24,926 nt of DNA from a virus. Where the stretch lies: positions 1 through 24,926 of IMG/VR virus record IMGVR_UViG_3300045135_003597; one strand, 5' to 3'. This document shows, piece after piece, positions 8,000 to 14,786 of the stretch. Every line of letters begins with the position of its first letter. Position 1 is the stretch's first letter. The translations under genes and the position numbers were made by a program. The notes below the pieces were generated by a model. It was not told the origin of the DNA. It did no database searches and saw nothing but the letters and a program-made list of their open reading frames with translations.

Positions 8000-8819
8000 T
8001 GTGGACCTCCTGTTCGTAAAGGGTGGTGAAGTCGGTGAGCCAGGCCGCTGCACGCCGCATGGGCGCGATTTCCACGGCGTGGCGTGAGGCTGGTGGAATG
8101 CGGCGCACTGCCTCCGCCGGGCTTGGCTGCTCGTCGATGCGTTCGACGATCTCGACCAAGCGCTCGTGAATGGCGCGATCCTCTGGGGTTCCAAACACCG
8201 CGATCTGGCGGGCCCGCATCTCTGGCGTCAGCGGTGGCGGGCGGTTTTCTTCGAGTTGCCGGACGCTTTCCTGAATGCGCTGCAGCCGGTCGAGAGAGCG
8301 TTGCAGACGATCCTCGGCCGCACGGCGGACCGCTGACCGCGTTGGTTCTTCCCCACGCTCGAGCTTTTGATCCAACGTGCGGCGTACAATGCCAGGGTCG
8401 GCAGCTTCGGCGTCACGGATCAGGCGCGCATCATGAATTTGGTCGCGGCGGAGCCCGAGATCAGTCAGCGAAGGGATGTTGGTCTCTGCAACATCCCGTG
8501 GAAGCTGGCCACCATGCCGATGAACATCCCCCCGCGCCTGCGCTGCATCATATTCATCTGCGAGGCGCCGTTTGGCAGCGGCTTCGATTTCCAGTGCATC
8601 AGCCTGTGCACGGTGGGCTGCCGCAATCAGATCATCATGCGCGGACTTGGCACGGCTAAGACGGGCAGCCCGTTTTGCAACGTCATAGGCAAGACCGGCA
8701 GCTTCACGGGCCTCGAGCACTTCTGCCGCCGTTTTGGCGCTGGCCAGCATCGTGGCAGCACGATCGATAAGACCCGGCAGATCAGAGACACCTGCCGAAA
8801 TGGGAGCAAGCACCGTCAT
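7977..8819 (-). CDS. Unknown phage protein with long helical N-terminus, ParB-like in places
   Basis: A 280-residue, highly charged, mostly helical protein. Residues about 15-95 are Ala/Arg/Glu-rich and probably coiled coil. The middle part (an LTDLGLRRDQIHDARLIRDAE segment) resembles the helical DNA-binding part of some ParB-like or KorB-like phage proteins; the C-terminal third is again charged and helical. I cannot assign a function. The ATG at 8819 overlaps the upstream stop as ATGA; a longer start near 8900 lies inside the preceding gene and has no ribosome site. Confidence 0.65.
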   Translation of the reverse strand: MTVLAPISAGVSDLPGLIDRAATMLASAKTAAEVLEAREAAGLAYDVAKRAARLSRAKSAHDDLIAAAHRAQADALEIEAAAKRRLADEYDAAQARGDVHRHGGQLPRDVAETNIPSLTDLGLRRDQIHDARLIRDAEAADPGIVRRTLDQKLERGEEPTRSAVRRAAEDRLQRSLDRLQRIQESVRQLEENRPPPLTPEMRARQIAVFGTPEDRAIHERLVEIVERIDEQPSPAEAVRRIPPASRHAVEIAPMRRAAAWLTDFTTLYEQEVHNGTYATE

Positions 8820-9304
8820 TTCCGCGCCTCCGCCGGTTCGATCGAGACCTTGAGCGCGCCGACCTTCACCGTGCGAGCAGGTTCGAAACCGTCTCGCCAC
8901 GCTTTGGGCAAGGCGTTGAATTTACGCTCCGAGACCGACAGCTTGGTGTCGATAAACTCAGACGGGTCCTCGCCGCTGGCCGCTATATTCGCTGCGATCT
9001 GGGTGAGTTTCTCCTGATCCCAATCAACGCGCTTGGGCAGATCGGCCACGACGGCGTAATCGCCGTCCATAAGGCGAACCATGCCCGTGTCCTTGGCGCA
9101 GGCGCGGCGCGCCTCGGCGGCGCGGGTCGCGTAGCGCACTTCAAGCGCTGCGCTGAACTGCGCTGTTGCGGCCTTCAGCTGCGTGCTCGCGTGCACCAAC
9201 TCGCTCTGAAGGGCGGCCAGTAATTCCACAGGCATCTGGGCCAGATCGCCGGTGGACATATTGAGCATGTCATCCACGCTCGGGGTGTTGTCGGGGAAAG
9301 CCAT
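8816..9304 (-). CDS. Unknown phage early protein (162 aa)
   Basis: A 162-residue protein not recognised. The N-terminal 70 residues are helical (VELLAALQSELVHASTQL); the centre has an ADLPKRVDWDQEKL segment and the end an SERKFNALPKAW motif followed by beta strands. These last features recur in alphaproteobacterial phage proteins of unknown role, but that is recollection and not a search. GAAAGGAG lies six bases upstream of the ATG at 9304, so this gene has its own good ribosome site and need not be coupled to its upstream neighbour. The stop overlaps the next gene's ATG. Confidence 0.7.
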   Translation of the reverse strand: MAFPDNTPSVDDMLNMSTGDLAQMPVELLAALQSELVHASTQLKAATAQFSAALEVRYATRAAEARRACAKDTGMVRLMDGDYAVVADLPKRVDWDQEKLTQIAANIAASGEDPSEFIDTKLSVSERKFNALPKAWRDGFEPARTVKVGALKVSIEPAEARK

Positions 9305-9327
9305 AGGGGGCTCCTTTCAAAAAGACG

Positions 9328-9633
9328 TCAGTGGGCTGCGATCAGCCGTTCGGGGATGGACGGTGTGGGAGGTTTCGGCCGGGCGATGGCGCGGTACTCA
9401 AAGAGATCCGGGCCAAGGCGTTCCTGGACGAGATGCACCAGCTGTTGCTCGGAGGCCCGCCAGGCGGCATCCGCGATGCCGCGCAACGTGGCCTGCTGAG
9501 ACGGTGTCAGGCGCGACATGAGCGAGCCGGTATCAACGGCCAAAAACCCACGGTGGTAGCTGACACTTGCACCTGCGTCTGCGAGCGAGACCCAAGCGTA
9601 AAAGCCAATGTCATCGCGGATCTGCGACGCCAT
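9328..9633 (-). CDS. Unknown phage early protein (101 aa)
   Basis: A 101-residue protein of unknown function with a helical core (LTPSQQATLRGIADAAWRAS) and a Pro-rich end. Translation could start at GTG 9636 or ATG 9633; the ATG shares a base with the upstream stop (TGATG), the same arrangement as at the Cas4-like nuclease, so it is preferred. It is the second gene of the leftward operon, immediately after the small HTH gene. Confidence 0.6.
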   Translation of the reverse strand: MASQIRDDIGFYAWVSLADAGASVSYHRGFLAVDTGSLMSRLTPSQQATLRGIADAAWRASEQQLVHLVQERLGPDLFEYRAIARPKPPTPSIPERLIAAH

Positions 9634-9842
9634 CACGACACCTGTGCACTTTGGGAGGCATCGCCTCGGCGCAAGGCCGCCGCCTCAAAGGTCATGATGT
9701 CCTCGAGCCGGTAGATGACCCGCCCGCCGAGTTTGAGATAATCGGGGCCTTCGCCGGTCCAGCGCCACCGTTCCAGTGTGCGATGAGAGATCGCCCAGCG
9801 TCGGGCTAGCTCCTTTTGGGTGAGGCAGAGTTTTGACTGCAT
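9633..9842 (-). CDS. Small helix-turn-helix protein, excisionase/AlpA-like
   Basis: A 69-residue DNA-binding protein. LTQKELARRWAISHRTLERW (7-26) is a MerR/excisionase-type helix-turn-helix, followed by the wing-like GPDYLKLGGRVIYRLEDI. Proteins of this type act as excisionases (recombination directionality factors) or as small activators in phages and integrative elements. It is the first gene of the leftward early operon. Its ribosome site lies within a 9-bp inverted repeat just upstream, suggesting autoregulation or translational control. Whether it directs excision by the serine recombinase 3 kb away or only regulates transcription cannot be told from sequence. Confidence 0.75.
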   Translation of the reverse strand: MQSKLCLTQKELARRWAISHRTLERWRWTGEGPDYLKLGGRVIYRLEDIMTFEAAALRRGDASQSAQVS

Positions 9843-9845
9843 CCT

Positions 9846-9873
9846 TGTCTCCTGTCTTGGTTACCAGGAGACA
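9846..9873 (-). promoter_or_regulatory. Inverted repeat enclosing the ribosome site of the HTH gene
   Basis: TGTCTCCTG (9846-9854) and CAGGAGACA (9865-9873) form a perfect 9-bp inverted repeat with a 10-bp spacer. In the leftward mRNA the arm nearest the gene contains AGGAG, about 6 bases from the start codon, and the other arm carries CTCCT. A hairpin would therefore hide the ribosome site. Alternatively it is a DNA operator for a dimeric repressor. Confidence 0.55.
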
Positions 9874-9888
9874 ATGCGAAACACCGAT

Positions 9889-10018
9889 GTGGGATGTCGT
9901 CGGGATCGCGGTGGGATGCAGTGCCGGATCGAGACGCTGAGAAATTTCAACGCTCTAAAATGCAGTGGGGGATGGGCATCCGGCACCCATCCCCCAGCAG
10001 ATCCCACACCCATCCCAC
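9889..10018 (-). promoter_or_regulatory. GTGGGATG repeats and GC-rich hairpin upstream of the early operon
   Basis: GTGGGATG occurs at 9889-9896 and 9911-9918 and inverted (CATCCCAC) at 10011-10018, with a near copy at 10000-10007. Between them TGGGGGATGGG (9966-9976) and CCCATCCCCCA (9986-9996) make an 11-bp perfect inverted repeat with a 9-base loop and no T-run. The region is the only non-coding stretch upstream of the 10-kb leftward operon, so these are likely operator or activator sites; no convincing sigma70 promoter was found. Confidence 0.45.
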
Positions 10019-10040
10019 GCCGGGCGCAGTTGCGCGGTCT

Positions 10041-10724
10041 TTAATCGAAGCGCAATCGGTAGTTCCCGCGTCCGTCAGATTGAATCAATTCGCGCCACTC
10101 GGGCTTTGACTTGAAGACATCGACCATCTTCAAGCTGCGCGATCCGGCTGCCGTCAGAAGGGTCTTACCGTTTTGCCAAGGCTGACCGGATTCTGCTGCA
10201 GCATGGAGCGCCTGCACAACATCGGCCTGAATGGCACCAAGCTGAAAGCAAAACCCGCGGCTGCGCACTTCTCGATAGCCAACAGTGTGGATGAACCCTT
10301 GCTCTGGCGTCTGCCCGTCGCCCGTGTGAAATCCCGATTTGATTTCATAGCGATCGCGCTCATGACGTCGCATCAAAAGATCCCCAATAACAACGTATTG
10401 CGGCGCATGCGTTTCTGGAAACGCCGCGTAACCAAAACGATCATGGCGGAACTCATTCAGATGAGCCTCTCCACAGCGGAAGAGGTGGAACACATCGCAG
10501 GCATGCAGATCAAGAAGGCCGCTGAACACGCGTTCTTCATAGGGCACCCGGAACCGCGCCCCATCGATGTCAGCATCATAATCGCCAAACTCTAGGAGTT
10601 GATTGAAGACCCGGATGGAGAGCCGAACGTGGTTGTTTTCTGCGAGGTAGATCAGATCGTCTTCCTCGATGGACCAACGCCGGAGGATCTCTGGTAGCGA
10701 ATAATACTCCTTCTCAATCCGCAT
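10041..10724 (-). CDS. Unknown protein divergent from the repressor, putatively SOS-controlled
   Basis: A 227-residue protein with no function I can name. The N-terminus (YYSLPEILRRWSIEEDDLIYLAE) resembles a small helical domain of the MerR/HTH kind; the middle is beta-rich with His and Cys; the end (160-227) has an ADVVQALHAA helix, then GKTLL and a VFKSKPEWRELI...GNYRLRF segment that looks like a winged helix. A GGAGG ribosome site precedes the ATG. It lies back to back with the repressor, and a GTTC-N7-GTTC LexA box overlaps its predicted promoter. That position suggests an inducible gene such as an antirepressor or switch protein, but this is inference. Confidence 0.7.
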   Translation of the reverse strand: MRIEKEYYSLPEILRRWSIEEDDLIYLAENNHVRLSIRVFNQLLEFGDYDADIDGARFRVPYEERVFSGLLDLHACDVFHLFRCGEAHLNEFRHDRFGYAAFPETHAPQYVVIGDLLMRRHERDRYEIKSGFHTGDGQTPEQGFIHTVGYREVRSRGFCFQLGAIQADVVQALHAAAESGQPWQNGKTLLTAAGSRSLKMVDVFKSKPEWRELIQSDGRGNYRLRFD

Positions 10725-10750
10725 GACTGCCTCCGACTCTCACCCCGCAT

Positions 10751-10765
10751 GTTCCATTATTGTTC
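10751..10765. promoter_or_regulatory. SOS (LexA) box, GTTC-N7-GTTC
   Basis: GTTC at 10751-10754 and GTTC at 10762-10765 with exactly 7 bases between match the direct-repeat LexA site known from Rhodobacter, Caulobacter and Rhizobium. It lies 27 bases upstream of the leftward gene's ATG, covers that gene's predicted -10, and ends 8 bases before the repressor promoter's -35. The match is seen; LexA control is inferred. Confidence 0.75.
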
Positions 10766-10790
10766 TATCGCCTTGACGATCCCATAGCAA
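10762..10790 (-). promoter_or_regulatory. Candidate leftward promoter of the unknown gene
   Basis: Reading leftward, TTGCTA (10785-10790) and TAGAAC (10762-10767) are 17 bases apart; each matches 4 of 6 consensus positions. The -10 overlaps one half of the SOS box, so bound LexA would block it. Confidence 0.4.
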
Positions 10791-10801
10791 TCATGTCTTA
10801 T
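10773..10801 (+). promoter_or_regulatory. Candidate rightward promoter of the S24 repressor
   Basis: TTGACG (10773-10778) is followed after 17 bases by TCTTAT (10796-10801). It faces the leftward promoter, overlapping it, so the two probably interfere. A 7-bp inverted repeat, CTTATCC (10797-10803) and GGATAAG (10826-10832), brackets the start region and may be a repressor operator. Confidence 0.45.
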
Positions 10802-10832
10802 CCTATTATATCCACAAGCGGATGGGGATAAG

Positions 10833-11510
10833 ATGACCTTGCATCATAGTTTGGCCAACCGACTGCAGGCGCGCGCTGACCAGCTTGGGCTCAGCCCCGC
10901 CCATGTTGCGGAGATGGCCGGGGTCAATCGCTCCTTTGTCTACGACATCCTGCGGGGCCGCTCCTCTCGGCCTGGTCTGGATCGGTTGATGGAGGTCGCG
11001 CGCGTCCTCAAGGTCGAAGTAGATTGGCTGATCCACGGCATCGGGGACATCGAGGGACCATCCCCTTTCTTGGAAAACCCCGACGAAACCTTCGTGCCGA
11101 TCGCGCAAGCCCCCGTGCGGCCCTCAATGGGCGGCGGATCCGTGGCACTTGAGAACTATGATGAACCAGGCCGTGCTTATCACTTCCGGAAGTCTTGGAT
11201 CAAACAAGGTCTAAAGGCTTCGCCCTCCCAACTACGCATCATGAAGGTCGAGGGCGACAGTATGGAACCCACGCTCTTTGACGGCGACACCGTGCTCGTC
11301 GACATGGACCGTAAGGCCCCAAACCCGCCTGGGATATTTGTTCTCGATGACGGCATGGGCTTGGTTGCCAAGCGTTTACAGCACGTCCCTAACAGCGATC
11401 CGCCCGCCGTTCGTGTGATCTCAGACAACAAACACTATCCGGAGTATGAGCGCACGGCAGATGAGATTGTCATCATCGGCCGTATTCGATGGTTTGCCCG
11501 GGAGATTTGA
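10833..11510 (+). CDS. Phage S24-family repressor (LexA/CI-like)
   Basis: A 225-residue repressor. The N-terminal helix-turn-helix spans about 8-65 (LANRLQARADQLGLS...VAEMAGVNRSFVYDIL). The C-terminal half is an S24 peptidase fold with the catalytic Ser in EGDSMEPTL (Ser143) and Lys in LVAKRL (Lys180), so RecA-stimulated self-cleavage is expected. A typical Ala-Gly cleavage pair is not seen; the linker near 98-103 is MGGG-like, so the cleavage point is unclear. GGGGATAAG just before the ATG may serve as ribosome site and operator. It probably holds the element silent by controlling the leftward operon and its own promoter, and its induction ties to the adjacent SOS box. Confidence 0.9.
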   Translation: MTLHHSLANRLQARADQLGLSPAHVAEMAGVNRSFVYDILRGRSSRPGLDRLMEVARVLKVEVDWLIHGIGDIEGPSPFLENPDETFVPIAQAPVRPSMGGGSVALENYDEPGRAYHFRKSWIKQGLKASPSQLRIMKVEGDSMEPTLFDGDTVLVDMDRKAPNPPGIFVLDDGMGLVAKRLQHVPNSDPPAVRVISDNKHYPEYERTADEIVIIGRIRWFAREI

Positions 11511-11511
11511 G

Positions 11512-12243
11512 GTGATTGAATTCCGTTCCCTTGCTGATGACGAGCCATCCCTCAGCTATTCGCCATTGCTCAGAGGCTTCCTCAGAACCTTTGCCTATGT
11601 TGCTGAACACGGTGGCATCGGCCTCACGGCCTCCAAAGGCTTCAAACGTGATTTTGTACATTGGGCGGCGCGAGAGTTCGACTGGCCCGGCCACACCGAG
11701 GCGGACCTCTTTGCCGTGAACAAGGTTCTGAACGAGCAAGACTTCATGCCGCTAGTAGATATTCACTTCTTGCTGACAACTCTCAAAATGGGGCGGCATT
11801 ACAAAGGGCAGTTCAAACTGACCAAGGCAGGCACGGAAGTCAGCCAGCATCCGGGACGGCTCTTCGGGATCATAACGCCCTTCTATCTTTTTGAGACCGA
11901 CCACAGCATCTGGAGCCGGTCTCCAGACACCGAGATCATGTTGAACTGGAATGTTTTCTTGAACGTGATCAACGTAGAGGCTGAAAACGGCGCCCTTGGC
12001 GCCGACCTGCGTCGAACCTTCTACGGTGACCCGACGCCAGAGCATTTTCCGCACTATGATGTCGTGATGGCCAATCTTTACACGCAAGTCTTGCGGCCCT
12101 TGATTTGGACTGGCCTCCTTCAAGAAACACGCCCTGCAAAATCGTTCCGTTCGCAAGAGAGTGTCTTTACGAAGACACCGCTTTGGAAAGCATCCCTCAA
12201 GTTGGAAACCGATTCCCAGGTCAAGCGCGCCACGCGGCATTGA
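11512..12243 (+). CDS. Unknown protein downstream of the repressor (243 aa)
   Basis: A 243-residue protein I do not recognise. It is rich in aromatic residues (HWAAREFDWPG near 49-60; FYLFETDHSIWSR near 123-136) and mixes helix and strand, with no membrane segment or nuclease motif visible. Its GTG start at 11512 lies one base past the repressor stop and has GGGAG a few bases upstream, so the two genes are almost certainly co-transcribed; longer ATG starts would overlap the repressor. Co-expression with a repressor suggests a maintenance or immunity function for the dormant element, but nothing in the sequence proves it. Confidence 0.7.
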   Translation: MIEFRSLADDEPSLSYSPLLRGFLRTFAYVAEHGGIGLTASKGFKRDFVHWAAREFDWPGHTEADLFAVNKVLNEQDFMPLVDIHFLLTTLKMGRHYKGQFKLTKAGTEVSQHPGRLFGIITPFYLFETDHSIWSRSPDTEIMLNWNVFLNVINVEAENGALGADLRRTFYGDPTPEHFPHYDVVMANLYTQVLRPLIWTGLLQETRPAKSFRSQESVFTKTPLWKASLKLETDSQVKRATRH

Positions 12244-12369
12244 TGCCCTTCAGCTTCGATCCCTAGCACATACTCTCCACCCCGCAGATCTTCACCAACC
12301 GATTGTTTTGGCTTGATTATCAGGAGCTGGCGAGGCCCAAGTGGGTTCACCAACCCGAAAGGCGCTCCC

Positions 12370-12597
12370 ATGCTTGATGAACGTGAAACCCCGATTTCGG
12401 GGCCCAATCCCCTATGCCCTGAACGCATGTCGCCTCAAGCCCGACGACAAGAGATCAGCCGCCTCTTGGCCACGGCCGTGGTGCGCCTCATGGGACACGA
12501 TCGCGATGATCTATCCAAGGATACTGGAGATAGTTCGCTACACTTCCTGCGCAAACAGAGCGGTACTGCAACTCCAACTCAGAGGAGATCTGCATGA
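12370..12597 (+). CDS. Small protein of the DUF2924/recombinase module
   Basis: A 75-residue protein starting MLDERETPISGPNPLCPER, followed by a helix (RRQEISRLLATAVVRLM). Short genes of this form precede DUF2924 and serine recombinase genes in other alphaproteobacterial elements, as I recall. No function is known. The ATG at 12370 is preferred over an upstream start at 12313 because it begins the conserved part and has an AAAGG nearby. Its stop overlaps the DUF2924 ATG as ATGA. A small GGGTT/AACCC hairpin (12343-12356) lies just upstream. Confidence 0.65.
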   Translation: MLDERETPISGPNPLCPERMSPQARRQEISRLLATAVVRLMGHDRDDLSKDTGDSSLHFLRKQSGTATPTQRRSA

Positions 12598-13049
12598 CCA
12601 CAGAAGACCCCATCCTGGCACGCTTGGCTGCCTTGAAGCTCATGTCTGTCAATGGCCTGAAGGCCGAATGGCAGACGCTCTTCGGGGCCCCTGCCCCGAA
12701 CAACAGCCGCAACTTCTTGGAAAGCCGCCTGGCTTATCGCATCCAAGAACTGACCTATGGCGGCCCGGACAAGCAAACGCGCCGCCTGCTGGACCTGCTG
12801 GCCGACGAAGTCGAGGGCACGCTGACGCGCAAGGCCCAGATTGCTGACCCTCGAAACCCCGTGGTGGGCACCAAGCTCATCCGTGAATGGGATGGCACTG
12901 CGCATACGGTCACCGTTTTGAAAGACGGCTTCGATTGGGGTGGCCAGCGCTACAAGTCGCTCTCGGCTGTTGCCCGGGCCATCACTGGCACCCGCTGGAA
13001 CGGTTATCGCTTCTTTGGGCTGCGTGAGCGGAAGCGAGGTGAAGCATGA
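12594..13049 (+). CDS. DUF2924 protein
   Basis: A 151-residue DUF2924 protein. The diagnostic C-terminal block is present: GTKLIREWDG, then HTVTVLKDGFDWGGQRYKSL, then A-R-A-I-T-G-T-R-W-N-G. The N-terminal half is helical (LAALKLMSVNGLKAEWQTLFG). These proteins occur next to large serine recombinases in alphaproteobacterial elements; their role is not established, though a DNA-binding accessory to recombination is plausible. It overlaps its upstream neighbour as ATGA and the recombinase by four bases, so all three are likely made together. Confidence 0.85.
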   Translation: MTTEDPILARLAALKLMSVNGLKAEWQTLFGAPAPNNSRNFLESRLAYRIQELTYGGPDKQTRRLLDLLADEVEGTLTRKAQIADPRNPVVGTKLIREWDGTAHTVTVLKDGFDWGGQRYKSLSAVARAITGTRWNGYRFFGLRERKRGEA

Positions 13050-14368
13050 AGGACCTGTCCGCAAAACCCGCCCGCCGCCTCCGGTGCGCCATCTACACAC
13101 GCAAATCCAGCGAAGAAGGTCTCGAGCAGGAGTTCAACTCGCTTCATGCGCAGCGCGAGGCCTGCGAGGCCTATATCGCCAGCCAGAAATCCGAAGGCTG
13201 GGCCTTGGTACGTGACCAATATGATGATGGCGGCATTTCAGGTGGGACATTGGAGCGCCCCGGGCTGAAGCAGTTGCTGGCCGATATCGAGGACGGCCTC
13301 GTGGATGTGGTCGTCGTCTACAAAATCGATCGTCTGTCGCGCTCACTGATGGATTTTTCTAAGCTGGTAGAGGTCTTCGACCGGAACGGTGTGACCTTCG
13401 TCTCGGTGACGCAGTCTTTCAACACGACCACCTCCATGGGGCGGTTGACGCTGAACATCCTCTTGTCCTTCGCCCAGTTCGAACGCGAAGTTACGGCCGA
13501 GCGCATTCGCGACAAGGTAAAGGCCTCGCGCATGAAAGGCCTGTGGATGGGCGGCCCTGTCCCCTTTGGCTATGACGTGATCAACCGTAAGCTTGTTATC
13601 AACGAAGACGAAGCCGCTCGGGTTCGAATGATCTTTGAGCGTTTCGTCGAAGTGGGCTCAGCGACGCTCCTCGCACGCGAGTTGCGCCAGAACGGGATCC
13701 GCAACAAGCAAGGGAACTTAATCGACAAGGGCTACTTGTACCGCTTGTTGAATAACTGCGTCTATCGTGGTGAAGCCGTTCACAAAGGCAAGTCCTACCC
13801 CGGGGAGCACGAGGCCATTATCGACGCGCGGCTCTGGGAACAGGTGCATGACATTATGGGGGAAAGTCCCCGCAAGCGGGCGAACAACAGTCGGACGCAA
13901 ACGCCTGCGCTGCTCAAGGGATTGCTCTTCACCGCCACCGGCGCCGCAATGACCCCCTCGAGCACCAAGAAGGGCACACGTCGGTATCGCTACTACGTCT
14001 CTATGGACCTTCTGAAAAACCGCGAAACGCCCGAATATGGCATCCCGCGGCGCCTGCCCGCCAACACCGCTGAGGCCGCCGTCATCTCAGAAATCCGCCG
14101 TGTTCTGCGCACGCCGGAAACCACAGCGCAGGTTATTGCTGCGCTGGACCGCGACAACATCTCTGAGAAGGATGCAATCGAAGCGCTCCAGCACTTCCCC
14201 AATCTTTGGGATCAGCTCTTTCCAGGCGAGCAGGCCCGCATCATTCAGCTACTTATCAGGCGCGTGACCGTGACCGCTGAAGGCCTTATCATCGACATGC
14301 GCACCGACGGCATTGCGGGCGTCATGCGGGACATGATGGTTCCGCGGCAGCTGGAGGCCGCAGAGTGA
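13046..14368 (+). CDS. Large serine recombinase (integrase) of the element
   Basis: A 440-residue serine recombinase that should integrate and excise the element. The resolvase domain (about 12-160) has Arg19 and nucleophile Ser21 in YTRKSS, Asp95-Arg96 in IDRLSR and the AQFEREVTAERIRDK helix. A recombinase domain (PF07508 type) follows at about 165-280. The zinc-ribbon position (about 290-320, LLKGLLFTATGAAMTPSSTKKGTRRYRYYVS split by the reader at will) lacks the usual cysteines, so this subfamily may fold without zinc. It is shorter than phiC31-class enzymes. It overlaps DUF2924 at its start and the HTH-like gene at its end. Confidence 0.9.
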   Translation: MKDLSAKPARRLRCAIYTRKSSEEGLEQEFNSLHAQREACEAYIASQKSEGWALVRDQYDDGGISGGTLERPGLKQLLADIEDGLVDVVVVYKIDRLSRSLMDFSKLVEVFDRNGVTFVSVTQSFNTTTSMGRLTLNILLSFAQFEREVTAERIRDKVKASRMKGLWMGGPVPFGYDVINRKLVINEDEAARVRMIFERFVEVGSATLLARELRQNGIRNKQGNLIDKGYLYRLLNNCVYRGEAVHKGKSYPGEHEAIIDARLWEQVHDIMGESPRKRANNSRTQTPALLKGLLFTATGAAMTPSSTKKGTRRYRYYVSMDLLKNRETPEYGIPRRLPANTAEAAVISEIRRVLRTPETTAQVIAALDRDNISEKDAIEALQHFPNLWDQLFPGEQARIIQLLIRRVTVTAEGLIIDMRTDGIAGVMRDMMVPRQLEAAE

Positions 14369-14757
14369 TGGCTGCGCCCGACACCATTCAGGTCTTCGTT
14401 CCTCTTAAGGTGCGCAAAAAGAACGGGCGGCCCAAAATCCTGCCGCCCACTGATTACTTGCCCAGCGAGGACAACACCCAAGATCCGCATATCCTGCGCG
14501 CCATTGGCCGCGCCTGGGCCTGGCGGCGGCGGATGGAAGCCGGTGAATTCGGAACAGTGCGCGACCTGGCGATCGCCGTGAACCTCGCCGAGCGTCATGT
14601 CAGCAGACAGCTGCGCTTGGCCTACCTCGCGCCTCAGGTCTTGAAACGCCTAGTCTACAAGCGCGATGTCACTGCCATCACCGTCATGCAATTCACCGAA
14701 TGTGCGCTCCTGTCTTGGAAAGTGCAGGAGGTCTGGGTGTTCGGGGAGGTACGATGA
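14368..14757 (+). CDS. Small HTH-like protein following the recombinase
   Basis: A 129-residue protein starting AAPDTIQVFVPLKVRKKNGRP, rich in basic residues, with a helical centre (HILRAIGRAWAWRRRMEAGE, 41-60) and a likely helix-turn-helix at about 63-95 (FGTVRDLAIAVNLAERHVSR). Genes of this form regularly follow the DUF2924-recombinase pair. It could bind att DNA or steer recombination direction; that is inference. The ATG at 14368 shares a base with the recombinase stop (TGATG); GTG 14365 is the alternative start. It is the last gene of the element. Confidence 0.65.
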   Translation: MAAPDTIQVFVPLKVRKKNGRPKILPPTDYLPSEDNTQDPHILRAIGRAWAWRRRMEAGEFGTVRDLAIAVNLAERHVSRQLRLAYLAPQVLKRLVYKRDVTAITVMQFTECALLSWKVQEVWVFGEVR

Positions 14758-14763
14758 TAGGAA

Positions 14764-14786
14764 GGCGGATTTGACGCTAGTCCGCC
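14764..14786 (+). terminator. Weak hairpin after the recombinase module
   Basis: GGCGGA (14764-14769) and TCCGCC (14781-14786) form a 6-bp stem with an 11-base loop and no T-run, just past the last element gene and before the convergent LysR gene's 3' end. It may be a terminator or part of the element end. Confidence 0.25.

Noticed and set aside
10808-10816. DnaA-box-like ATATCCACA near the repressor start
   Set aside because: One mismatch, single copy, and no other origin features there; the iteron-like cluster at 175-436 is a better origin candidate.
12343-12356. GGGTT-CACC-AACCC hairpin before the small recombinase-module gene
   Set aside because: Only 5 bp, no T-run and close to the start codon; could be chance.
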